Made by a program: the position numbers and the translations under genes | Assembly (NCBI RefSeq): GCF_003945385.1 | Contig: NZ_AP018920.1 | Span: forward strand, 4,650,001-4,714,000 | Direction of reading: 5' to 3' | Source of the DNA: Pseudonocardia autotrophica | GTDB taxonomy: Bacteria; Actinomycetota; Actinomycetes; Mycobacteriales; Pseudonocardiaceae | DNA length: 64,000 nt | The notes under the pieces: generated by a model | Seen by the model: only the letters and a program-made list of their open reading frames with translations | What the model was told of the DNA's origin: nothing | Database searches by the model: none | Shown: positions 57,234 to 64,000 of the stretch, piece after piece | Position numbering within the stretch: the first letter of the stretch is position 1 | Layout of the letters: the number at the start of each line of letters is the position of its first letter

Positions 57234-57692
57234 GTGCCCGATCCGGACTCCGCCGGCGACCTCGCCGACTCCTTCTGGGCGGTCGCCCGCCGGCTGCGGC
57301 ACGCCTCGGCGACCGCGCTGGCCACCTGGGACCTGACCCCGTCGCAGGCCAGGGCACTGGGCGCGCTCGCCCGGCACGGTGAGCTGCGCCCGGGCGGCCT
57401 GGCCGAACACCTACGGATCACCCCGCGCTCGGCCACCGAGGTCGTGGACGGACTGGCCGCACTCGGCCTGGTGGAGCGGGTGTCGGATCCGGACGACCGG
57501 CGGGCCGTCCAGCTGCACCTGACCGAACGGGGCACGGCGACCGCCAGGGCGATCCGCGATGCCCGGGCCGACGACCTCCGCCAGGTCTTCGACCGGCTCA
57601 CCGAGCACGACCGCGTCGAGCTGACGCGCATCCTGGGCGAGCTGCGCCGGGCCGCCGAGGACCACACCGGGATCGCCGCCGACGGTCGCTGA
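57234..57692 (+). CDS. MarR-family transcriptional regulator
   Basis: A 152-aa MarR protein. Helix 1 is LADSFWAVARRLRHASATAL. The winged helix spans about residues 35-95: LTPSQARALGALARHGELRPGGLAEHLRITPRSATEVVDGLAALGLVERVSDPDDRRAVQLHLTERG, with the conserved DPDDRR wing. The C-terminal helix dimerises. It begins at a leaderless GTG and is divergent from the ABC exporter, which it probably represses until a small ligand binds. Confidence 0.92.
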   Translation: MPDPDSAGDLADSFWAVARRLRHASATALATWDLTPSQARALGALARHGELRPGGLAEHLRITPRSATEVVDGLAALGLVERVSDPDDRRAVQLHLTERGTATARAIRDARADDLRQVFDRLTEHDRVELTRILGELRRAAEDHTGIAADGR

Positions 57693-57791
57693 CCCCGGCA
57701 CCTGTCGTCCACCGCACGGCCGACGGCCCCGCACGACCCGGCGACCGCCCCTTGTCCGCGACCGACTCCGGACGTACCGTCGGCTTGACGA

Positions 57792-57820
57792 GAGCACTGA
57801 TCGCGAAACGGAGCACTGAT
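57792..57820 (+). promoter_or_regulatory. Direct repeat upstream of the epimerase-like gene
   Basis: GAGCACTGAT occurs at 57792-57801 and 57811-57820, 19 bp apart centre to centre. The second copy contains the GGAGCAC ribosome site and abuts the ATG. A TTGACG box lies at 57785-57790. Could be an operator, or a chance duplication. Confidence 0.3.
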
Positions 57821-58768
57821 ATGAGCAGGCATGTGGTGGTGGGTGCGGGTGCCGTCGGCAGCGCGGTCGCGACGGCGTTGGCCGCCCGCGGGGAGCAGGT
57901 CCGGATCGTCAGCAGGCGGGGTGGTGGCCCGGAGCACCCGTCGATCGAACCGATCGCGACGGACGTGACCGGCCGGGGCACGCTGGCCCGGCTCACCGGC
58001 GACGCGGTGGCGCTGTACGACTGCGCCGCGCCGCCCTATCACCGGTGGCCCGAGGAGTGGCCGCCGCTCGCCGGCGCCCTGCTGGAGGCCGCCGAGCACA
58101 GCGGTGCGGTGCTCGTGTCCGCCGGGAACCTCTACCTCTACGGTCCGGTCACCGGGCCGATGACCGAGCACTCCCCGATCCGGCCCGCCGGTGCGAAGGC
58201 CCGGGTACGTGCCCAGGTCTGGCAGGACGCACTGGACCGGCACCGGGCGGGCCGGATCCGCACCGTGGAGGTGCGTGCCTCGGACCACCTCGGGGCGGGC
58301 AGCAGGTCACTGCTCACCGGGCTGGTCCTACCCCGGTTGCTCGCCGGGCGCAGGGCGTTCGTCCCCGCCGATCTCGACGCGCCGCACACCTGGACCGCGG
58401 TGTCCGACGTGGCACGCACCATGGTCGCCGTCGCCGCAGCCCCGGCGACCTGGGGCCGGGCCTGGCACGTGCCCAGTGCCGATCCGGTCTCGATCCGGGA
58501 GATCGCCGTCCTCGCCTGCCGTCACACCGGGTCGGCCGCCCCACGCCTGCACACCCTCCCGCGGGCCGCGCTGTGGCTCGGTGGCCTCACCGATCCGACC
58601 GTGCGGGCGCTGCGGGAGACCCAGTACCAGTTCCGTGCACCGTTCCTGCTCGACTCGACCGAGGCGACGGCGACACTCGGGATCGCCCCCACGCCGGTCG
58701 CCGAGTCCCTCGCCGAGACGGTCGAGGCGCTCGGCGCGGCTCACCGCTCGCGCAGCGCCACCTCGTAG
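57821..58768 (+). CDS. NAD-dependent epimerase/dehydratase-like (atypical SDR) protein
   Basis: A 315-aa protein. Rossmann motif VVVGAGAVGSAVATALAARG (about residues 5-24), then NLYLYGPVTGPM with the Tyr of the active-site region, and a long C-terminal substrate domain. The first glycine motif is GAGAVG rather than GxxGxxG. It belongs to the extended/atypical SDR group (NmrA- or epimerase-like), so activity is uncertain. GGAG lies 9 nt before the ATG. Its last 28 bp overlap the 3' end of the convergent lipase gene. Confidence 0.85.
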   Translation: MSRHVVVGAGAVGSAVATALAARGEQVRIVSRRGGGPEHPSIEPIATDVTGRGTLARLTGDAVALYDCAAPPYHRWPEEWPPLAGALLEAAEHSGAVLVSAGNLYLYGPVTGPMTEHSPIRPAGAKARVRAQVWQDALDRHRAGRIRTVEVRASDHLGAGSRSLLTGLVLPRLLAGRRAFVPADLDAPHTWTAVSDVARTMVAVAAAPATWGRAWHVPSADPVSIREIAVLACRHTGSAAPRLHTLPRAALWLGGLTDPTVRALRETQYQFRAPFLLDSTEATATLGIAPTPVAESLAETVEALGAAHRSRSATS

Positions 58769-59544
58769 CGGGTGTGCTGCAGGATCGTCCACGCCACCAG
58801 CGCCGGATTGTCGACCATCGGGACGTGCCCGACGCCCGGCAGCACCACCAGATCGGCCCCCGGCACGGCGGCCATCATCGGTTCGGCGTAGCGGGCGTAG
58901 GGGATCGTCCGGTCGGCACCCGCCCAGGCGATCCGGACCGGGCAGGGCGCCTCGTCGAACGGCGCGATCATGGTGTCCATCGTGGCCGCGGTGAGCAGCG
59001 GATCGAGCGCGGTGCAGCCCGCGAGATCGTCGAACAGCACGTCGACGTCGTCGGCGGAGTAGCGGTCGGCGTGCTCGGACACGGTGCGCAGCAGCAGCCG
59101 GCGCAGCGACCGGCAGGACGCGAGCATCCGGACCGGCGCCCACCCGGCGAGCAGCGCACCGATCCGGAACGTGGCGAGCAGCCGGTACAGGTCCGAGGGG
59201 ACCGCCCACGCCCCGGCCGGTGACAGCGCCACCACCGACCGGGCCCGGCCACGCCGGGCCAGCTCCAGGGCCGCCCACCCGCCGAGCGAGTTCCCGACGA
59301 CGTGCGGCATCCGGTCGATCCCCAGCTCGTCGAGCCGCTCGACCAGGGCGTCCACCATCAGATCGAGCGAGAAGTCACCGTCGGGCAGCCCCGGACCGCC
59401 CAGGTGGCCGGGCATCGTGACCGCCCACACCTCGTGATGCTGCTCCAGCATCGGCAGCACCGGGCGCCAGGCCCGCCACGACGACGTCATCCCGTGCAGC
59501 AGCAGCAACGGCTCGCCCGAGCCGCCGCGGTGGTGGCCGGTCAC
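58741..59544 (-). CDS. Alpha/beta hydrolase (LipQ-like position)
   Basis: A 267-aa alpha/beta hydrolase. HGMTSSWRAWRPVLPML gives the HG motif, VVGNSLGGWAALELA the nucleophile Ser (GNSLGG), and LPGVGHVPMVDNP the catalytic His. GTG 59544 overlaps the WS/DGAT stop (GTGA), so it is the last gene of the glycerolipid operon. In M. tuberculosis the same slot after the WS/DGAT gene (Rv2484c) is held by LipQ, so a carboxylesterase or lipase acting on acylglycerols is a reasonable guess. Confidence 0.87.
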   Translation of the reverse strand: MTGHHRGGSGEPLLLLHGMTSSWRAWRPVLPMLEQHHEVWAVTMPGHLGGPGLPDGDFSLDLMVDALVERLDELGIDRMPHVVGNSLGGWAALELARRGRARSVVALSPAGAWAVPSDLYRLLATFRIGALLAGWAPVRMLASCRSLRRLLLRTVSEHADRYSADDVDVLFDDLAGCTALDPLLTAATMDTMIAPFDEAPCPVRIAWAGADRTIPYARYAEPMMAAVPGADLVVLPGVGHVPMVDNPALVAWTILQHTRYEVALRER

Positions 59545-60974
59545 CGGACGATCATGGGCTCCGCGGCCCCCGGACGCAGCGACAGCACCTCCGTGAACCC
59601 GGCGGCGAGGCACTCCGCGAACAGTTCCCGATCGGTGACGGCGGCGGCGTCGAGATTGGCCCCGACGCAGCAGGTGTCGCCGTGGGTCACCACCGAGATC
59701 ATCGCGGCGCAGCCGGGCAGCGGCGCGAACGGGTACACCCGCTCGATCCGCGCCCCGCACAGGAACGCCTCGGAGCGCAGGCCCGGCACGTTCGACGCCT
59801 GCAGGTCGTTCCCGGCGGTCGACCCGCCGGCGACCAGGGTGAGCAGCGGGCCGGGCAGCCGGGCCAGCAGCGGCGCGACGACGTCCGGGCTCTCCAGCGC
59901 CGGTTCGTCCCGGGCGGCCCGCATCAGCGACCCGACGGTGCGGATCCGTTCGGCCGGGTCGACGACGCCCATCGGCGCGGCCAGCCGGGCCGGCGCCCAG
60001 CGGTTACCGCCCGCGGCGTCACCAGTGCGCCGCAACGACACCGGCACCGAGGTGCGCAGCGTGGCCGCCGGCGCGACCGGCCGTCCCTGCTTCTCGTGGT
60101 AGATCCGGAACGCGCCGAGCAGCGCGGCGACGTAGGCGTCGTTGAACGATCCGCCGACCGACTTGCCCGCCGCGCGCAGCTCGGCGAAGCCGACGTCGAG
60201 CGCGACGAACCGCCAGGACAGTCCGCGCGGACGCAGCAGCTCCGACGCCCCGCCGGACGGCGGCGCGAGCACCCGGGTCGCGGACTCCACCCACCGGACG
60301 GTGTCCCGGACGGCCGACACCGGGTGGGTGAGCGCACCGAGCACGTCACGTGCCATCCGGGCCGCGGCGGGCACCAGGCCGACCTCCCGGCGCACCAGCC
60401 GATCGACCTCGGCCAGCGGATCGGGTGCCTCGGCCGCCGGCGCGACCGGCTGCGGCTTCTCCGGGTCGTGCTCGCGGCGGCGGCTGTGCAGCTGGGACAG
60501 CAGCTGGACGACGCCCATGCCGTCGGTGAGCACGTGGTGCAGCTTCAGCAGGAATGCGGCCCGCCCGCCCGGCAGGCCCTCGACCAGCATCGCCTCCCAC
60601 GGCGGCCGCTCCCGGTCGAACGGCGTCATCATGAACTGCTCGGCGATCGGTGCGAGCTCGGCCCAGAAGCCGGGCCCGGAGCCGGGGATCCGCACCCGCC
60701 GCAGGTGGTAGTGCAGGTCGAACTCGACGTCGTGGATCCAGTAGGGGGTGCCCAGCCCGGCCAGCGGCTCCCGCACCCGTTCCCGGAACCGGGGCACCAT
60801 CCGGGTCGCCCACTCGGTCGCGGCCACCAGGCGTTCCCAGTCCGGCTTCTCGTCGAGCAGCTCGACGGCCAGCACCGGTGCGCGGTAGCGGGGATCGGAC
60901 TCGGCCCGCCACATCATCACCTCGAACGGCGACATCTCGCGGACCGATCCCCAGCTCAGGGGCGTCTCACTCAT
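59541..60974 (-). CDS. WS/DGAT acyltransferase (wax ester/triacylglycerol synthase)
   Basis: A 477-aa acyl-CoA-dependent acyltransferase. The catalytic HHxxxDG motif is LHHVLTDGMG (His-His at about 146-147). Also seen are RPPWEAMLVEGL, the SFNDAYVAALLGAFR segment and NVPG (ASNVPGL) of the C-terminal half. It makes triacylglycerol or wax ester from diacylglycerol or alcohol and acyl-CoA. Between PlsC and a lipase in one operon, triacylglycerol storage is the likely role. ATG 60974 is used; GTG 60983 adds three residues. It overlaps the HAD-PlsC gene by 8 nt. Confidence 0.92.
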   Translation of the reverse strand: MSETPLSWGSVREMSPFEVMMWRAESDPRYRAPVLAVELLDEKPDWERLVAATEWATRMVPRFRERVREPLAGLGTPYWIHDVEFDLHYHLRRVRIPGSGPGFWAELAPIAEQFMMTPFDRERPPWEAMLVEGLPGGRAAFLLKLHHVLTDGMGVVQLLSQLHSRRREHDPEKPQPVAPAAEAPDPLAEVDRLVRREVGLVPAAARMARDVLGALTHPVSAVRDTVRWVESATRVLAPPSGGASELLRPRGLSWRFVALDVGFAELRAAGKSVGGSFNDAYVAALLGAFRIYHEKQGRPVAPAATLRTSVPVSLRRTGDAAGGNRWAPARLAAPMGVVDPAERIRTVGSLMRAARDEPALESPDVVAPLLARLPGPLLTLVAGGSTAGNDLQASNVPGLRSEAFLCGARIERVYPFAPLPGCAAMISVVTHGDTCCVGANLDAAAVTDRELFAECLAAGFTEVLSLRPGAAEPMIVR

Positions 60975-62457
60975 CGGAATCACCGAGGTGCGGGCGGCGC
61001 TCCGGCCAGCGGGCGAGGGTGTCCAGGAACATCGTGCGGACCTCCTCGGCGTGCTTCCCGGCGTCCTCGGCGACCCAGTGCGAGGTGTCGATCGGCGGAA
61101 GCACGACGACCTGCACGGTTCCCCCGCGCAGCGTCTGCGCGCCCCGCCACATGATCTCCCCCGCGTTGCGGATCACCAGCGGGACGATCGGGACGCCCGC
61201 CTGCATCGCGATGTGGAAGGCGCCCTTCTTGAACCGGCCCAGCCGCGGCGTCGGCGAGCGGGTGCCCTCCGGGGCCATGGCCAGCGAGATGCCCTCGTCC
61301 CGCAGCTTCTCCACGGCCGGCCGCAACGCCTCCCTGGCCTGCGCGGTGTTGCCCCGGTCGACGAACGCGACGTCGGCGATCTGGAACAGCTGCCCCCAGA
61401 CCGGGATCGCCGCGGCCTCCTTCTTCGCGACGCCGGTGAACCCGTCACGGAGCAGCTTCATCAGGATCGGGACGTCGAACTTGGACTGGTGGTTAAACAC
61501 GAACACGCAGGGCCGGGCGGACACCAGGTGCTCGGCCCCGGTCACCTCGACGTCGATCCCGGACAGCCCGAACGCGACGTCGGAGCCCACCCCGGCGGCC
61601 AGGTCGACGAACTTGCGCCGGGACCCGTGCAGCAGCCCGGCACCGGCCGCGGCGGCGAGCCCACCCGCCATGCCGCCGTAGAAGATCGCGGTCCGGGCGA
61701 GGTCGGTGACCCCCGGGAACAGTCCCCCGCGGGGTGCGCAGTCCAGCACCGGCCAGCCGTTGCGGCCGGCGAGCTCGCGCAGCGAGTCGGTCGGCGACAC
61801 CGCGACCGGATGGCCGACCGAGGAGAGGAACTCGGCGTCCTCGGTGCCGTTGGCGTAGCCGAAGCAGTCGGCCGGGTCGACGTCCTGCGCGGCGGCGTCG
61901 GCGCGGACCGCCTCGGCCTTGCCGGGCCCCCACAGCGAGGTCCCGACGACCCGCCCGGTGAGCACCCCGTCGGCCACTTCCAGCTCGGTGCACAGCACCC
62001 GGTCGGCGCCCAGCTCCTCGGCCATCGGCTGCACCTGGAACCGGGTCGCCGAGGATGCCATCACGACCTGGTGCCCCTGCTCCTGATGCGCCGCCACGAG
62101 CTCCCACACCTCGGGGTGCAGCGACCCGGCGATCTCCTCGCGGAACAGGGCGTTGCCGAGCGCGTGCAGCTCGGCCTCGCTGCGCCCCTTCCAGGTCGCG
62201 AGGGTGATGGAGAGGAACTCCTTGAAGTCGTCGTCGGTGCGGATCCCGCGCATCCCGGACAGCACGGTGCGCACCATCTCGACCGGCCCGACGTCGAACT
62301 CGCGCAGCCGCCTGCGGTAGAACGCGCCCGCCGAGTAGCCGTCGATGACGGTGCCGTCGTAGTCGAAGTAGGCGATGGTGCCCGGCCCGGGTGGCGCCGC
62401 CCGGACGGCCGCGAGCCGCTCGGCCCTCGCCGTATCGGCTCCCTCAGCTCGCGACAC
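60967..62457 (-). CDS. plsC: HAD-IB hydrolase/1-acylglycerol-3-phosphate acyltransferase fusion
   Basis: A 496-aa two-domain enzyme. Residues ~25-230 are a HAD-IB phosphatase (FDYDGTVIDG with the nucleophile Asp, ASSATRF as motif II, YANGTEDAEFLSSVG as motif IV). Residues ~290-480 are a PlsC acyltransferase with FNHQSKFDVP (HX4D, about 321-330), DRGN and PEGTRS (about 396). The fusion matches Rv2483c. It acylates lysophosphatidate; the HAD part may dephosphorylate the product or a related lipid. GTG 62457 has AAGGGGA upstream and overlaps the PlsB stop by 14 nt; GTG 62475 is an alternative. Confidence 0.92.
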   Translation of the reverse strand: MSRAEGADTARAERLAAVRAAPPGPGTIAYFDYDGTVIDGYSAGAFYRRRLREFDVGPVEMVRTVLSGMRGIRTDDDFKEFLSITLATWKGRSEAELHALGNALFREEIAGSLHPEVWELVAAHQEQGHQVVMASSATRFQVQPMAEELGADRVLCTELEVADGVLTGRVVGTSLWGPGKAEAVRADAAAQDVDPADCFGYANGTEDAEFLSSVGHPVAVSPTDSLRELAGRNGWPVLDCAPRGGLFPGVTDLARTAIFYGGMAGGLAAAAGAGLLHGSRRKFVDLAAGVGSDVAFGLSGIDVEVTGAEHLVSARPCVFVFNHQSKFDVPILMKLLRDGFTGVAKKEAAAIPVWGQLFQIADVAFVDRGNTAQAREALRPAVEKLRDEGISLAMAPEGTRSPTPRLGRFKKGAFHIAMQAGVPIVPLVIRNAGEIMWRGAQTLRGGTVQVVVLPPIDTSHWVAEDAGKHAEEVRTMFLDTLARWPERRPHLGDSDE

Positions 62458-64000
62458 CGCTGTCCCCTTCCGCACGTTCCTTCGTCGCCACCGCCGGCAC
62501 GGCGGCCTGATCGTCCCCGTCGCCGAGGACCACCTGCAGCCGGGCCCGGTGCAGGTCGGCCAGCCGGCCCAGGTCCTCGATCACCGCGCCGACCTCGGTC
62601 TGCCAGTCCGCCCGCCGCGCGCCCGGCGACGACGAGTCGAGCAGCTCCCGGTTCTCGGCCAGCCGCAGCGCCGTCGCGTACAGCTCGCGCGACACCGAGT
62701 CGGGCCGGTCCAGGCGGCGCTGCATCAGCATCTGGCGCCCGACACCGAGGCAGTCGTTGAGGAACTCGCTCTCCTCGGGCATCGGCTCGTCGCCGAGCGC
62801 GACGAGCCGGTCCGCGACGACCAGCTGGGCGTCGAAGAACGACCGCAGCACGCCGGGCGCGACGAGCAGCGGTGCCTGCCGCAGCGCCGAGCGCGCATCG
62901 GCGGGTTTCCCGGCCCGCCGGCGCCACTCCGGATCGACCAGATCGGCCTCGCGCAGGATCTCGTCGCGGAACTCGCGGCGGGTGGAGAAGAAGAACTCGA
63001 ACTTCAGCAGGTCGCGCAGCCGGGCGAGCTCGCGCCACGCGACATCGACCGGGTCCTCGTCCTCGCCGGAGTCGCCGACCCGGAGCAGGGCCAGCTCGAG
63101 CATCGCCCGGTTCAGCAGGTGGTGCAGCGCCCCGTTGCGGTAGAACGCGGCGACGTGGTGCCGGCCCGAGCTGATCGAGAACACCGGCTCGGTGCCGCCG
63201 GAGTAGATCGTGACGACGCCGGCCTCGGCCAGCCGGTCGAGGGTCATCCGCAGGCCGTGCCGGGTACGCAGCTCGGCGATCGGCACCGGGACGCCGCGGG
63301 CCTCCAGGTAGTCGGCGAGCGGGGCGACGACCTCGCGCACCTGCTGCAGCGTCAGTGCCCGGTCCCGGGCGCTGAGCAGCGCGAACGTCGCCAGCGACGT
63401 CGCCGTGGCCGGGGTGACCCGGTTGATGCCCGCGCACACCCGGAACGCGACCTTCTCCAGCCGGGCCGATCCGTCGCCGGCGTCGGTCAGTGCCTGGCGC
63501 AGCGAGAGCGGCTCGGCGAACCGGACGCGCGCGGCGCCGATGTGCCGCCGCTGGTCCCGGAAGTAGCCGTAGAGCCAGCCCAGGCCCTCGGCCTTCTTCT
63601 CCCCGCCGCGCTGCTCGGCGGCCATCGCGCCGACCTCGTGCAGCTGGTCGTAGACGATCGAGACCGGGACCAGCACTGCGTCCAGCTCGGGGCGGTCCTC
63701 CATCGCGGCGACCAGGTAGCGCAGCAGCCCGTAGCGGGGGCGGCGCAGCTTGCCCGTCCGGCTACGTCCGCCCTCGATGTACCACTCCAGATTGAACCGC
63801 TTCGCCAGCAGATGACCGAGGTACTCCTGGATCGCCGCCTTGTAGACGGTGTCGCCGCCGAAGCTGCGCCGGATGAACACCACCCCGGCCCGCCTGCCGA
63901 GCGCGCCCATCGGCCAGAACGACAGGTTGTTGCCGCCGAGCACGTGATTGCGCGGGAAGTTCCGTTCGTGCAGCACCTCGGCGAACACCAGCGGATCGGC
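62444..64000 (-). CDS. plsB: Glycerol-3-phosphate acyltransferase, 5' part outside the window
   Basis: At least 519 codons are present; the start lies beyond 64000. It carries the PlsB block EGGRSRTGKLRRPRYGLL and, upstream, GGNNLSFWPMGALGRRAGVVFIRRSFGG. The C-terminal region (FRVCAGINRVTPATATSLATFALLS) matches the helical domain of PlsB2-type proteins. It acylates glycerol-3-phosphate, the first step of phospholipid and triacylglycerol synthesis. It is the first gene visible of a PlsB-PlsC-WS/DGAT-lipase operon with overlapping reading frames. Confidence 0.93.
   Translation of the reverse strand, partial: ADPLVFAEVLHERNFPRNHVLGGNNLSFWPMGALGRRAGVVFIRRSFGGDTVYKAAIQEYLGHLLAKRFNLEWYIEGGRSRTGKLRRPRYGLLRYLVAAMEDRPELDAVLVPVSIVYDQLHEVGAMAAEQRGGEKKAEGLGWLYGYFRDQRRHIGAARVRFAEPLSLRQALTDAGDGSARLEKVAFRVCAGINRVTPATATSLATFALLSARDRALTLQQVREVVAPLADYLEARGVPVPIAELRTRHGLRMTLDRLAEAGVVTIYSGGTEPVFSISSGRHHVAAFYRNGALHHLLNRAMLELALLRVGDSGEDEDPVDVAWRELARLRDLLKFEFFFSTRREFRDEILREADLVDPEWRRRAGKPADARSALRQAPLLVAPGVLRSFFDAQLVVADRLVALGDEPMPEESEFLNDCLGVGRQMLMQRRLDRPDSVSRELYATALRLAENRELLDSSSPGARRADWQTEVGAVIEDLGRLADLHRARLQVVLGDGDDQAAVPAVATKERAEGDSGVAS

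Overview
The window is a very GC-rich actinobacterial chromosome segment. GTG and TTG starts, ATGA/GTGA stop-start overlaps and leaderless transcripts are common. A Pseudonocardia-like member of the Pseudonocardiales is the best guess. This is inferred from gene families (DUF5313, DUF222/13E12 HNH nuclease, EphD-like fusion, WS/DGAT, MPT70/83-like fasciclin lipoprotein) and from a plsB-plsC-WS/DGAT-lipase order that resembles Mycobacterium tuberculosis Rv2482c-Rv2485c. I see no tRNA, rRNA, CRISPR array, transposase or prophage.

Layout. 1-5.8 kb: end of an NlpC/P60 peptidase, then galT and a DeoR-type repressor divergent from a sodium:solute symporter with a small membrane partner, then YigZ-like and GNAT genes. 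5.8-8.8 kb: a minus-strand run of alpha/beta hydrolase, MFS exporter and enoyl-CoA hydratase. 9-14.2 kb: a lipid-type operon of EphD-like hydrolase/SDR fusion, diiron-type metal hydrolase, [2Fe-2S] reductase and TetR regulator. 14.2-17.5 kb: a secreted phosphodiester glycosidase, an Erm 23S rRNA methyltransferase with an apparent RLR-type leader peptide, and a DUF5313 protein. 17.5-21.5 kb: an aldo/keto reductase-MerR pair with a textbook 19-bp-spacer MerR promoter, then glutamate-type dehydrogenase divergent from a LysR regulator. 21.6-24.7 kb: a membrane molybdopterin oxidoreductase and a fasciclin lipoprotein that share an ECF-type promoter, then a VOC protein.

The centre (24.7-43.5 kb) is a sulfur-acquisition island. 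Two systems take up organosulfur compounds and probably desulfurise them: (i) a minus-strand peptide-type ABC importer with two FMN-dependent (LLM) monooxygenases, preceded by a consensus-like promoter, a SAM riboswitch and a leader peptide; (ii) plus-strand sulfonate-type ABC importer genes with an SsuD-like monooxygenase, a cupin and a hydrolase-Rrf2 fusion regulator. Four short leader peptides lie in front of the transcription units here. Two are of the RxHxDL...CR type known upstream of sulfur genes. The other two share an LEPFWPSRR core I do not recognise; one of them precedes a beta-carbonic anhydrase. GC-rich hairpins follow three of the four, so attenuation is the likely mode of control.

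43.6-49 kb: FAD monooxygenase, unusual Nramp-like transporter, DUF1684 protein, EamA-like transporter. 49-55.3 kb: a large unknown protein next to DinB polymerase, and a DUF222 HNH nuclease. DinB and the nuclease both carry LexA boxes, and the nuclease is flanked by minisatellites. 55.3-57.7 kb: an ABC exporter divergent from a MarR regulator. 57.8-64 kb: an epimerase-like protein, then a glycerolipid operon read on the minus strand (PlsB, HAD-PlsC, WS/DGAT, lipase). The PlsB gene runs off the right edge.
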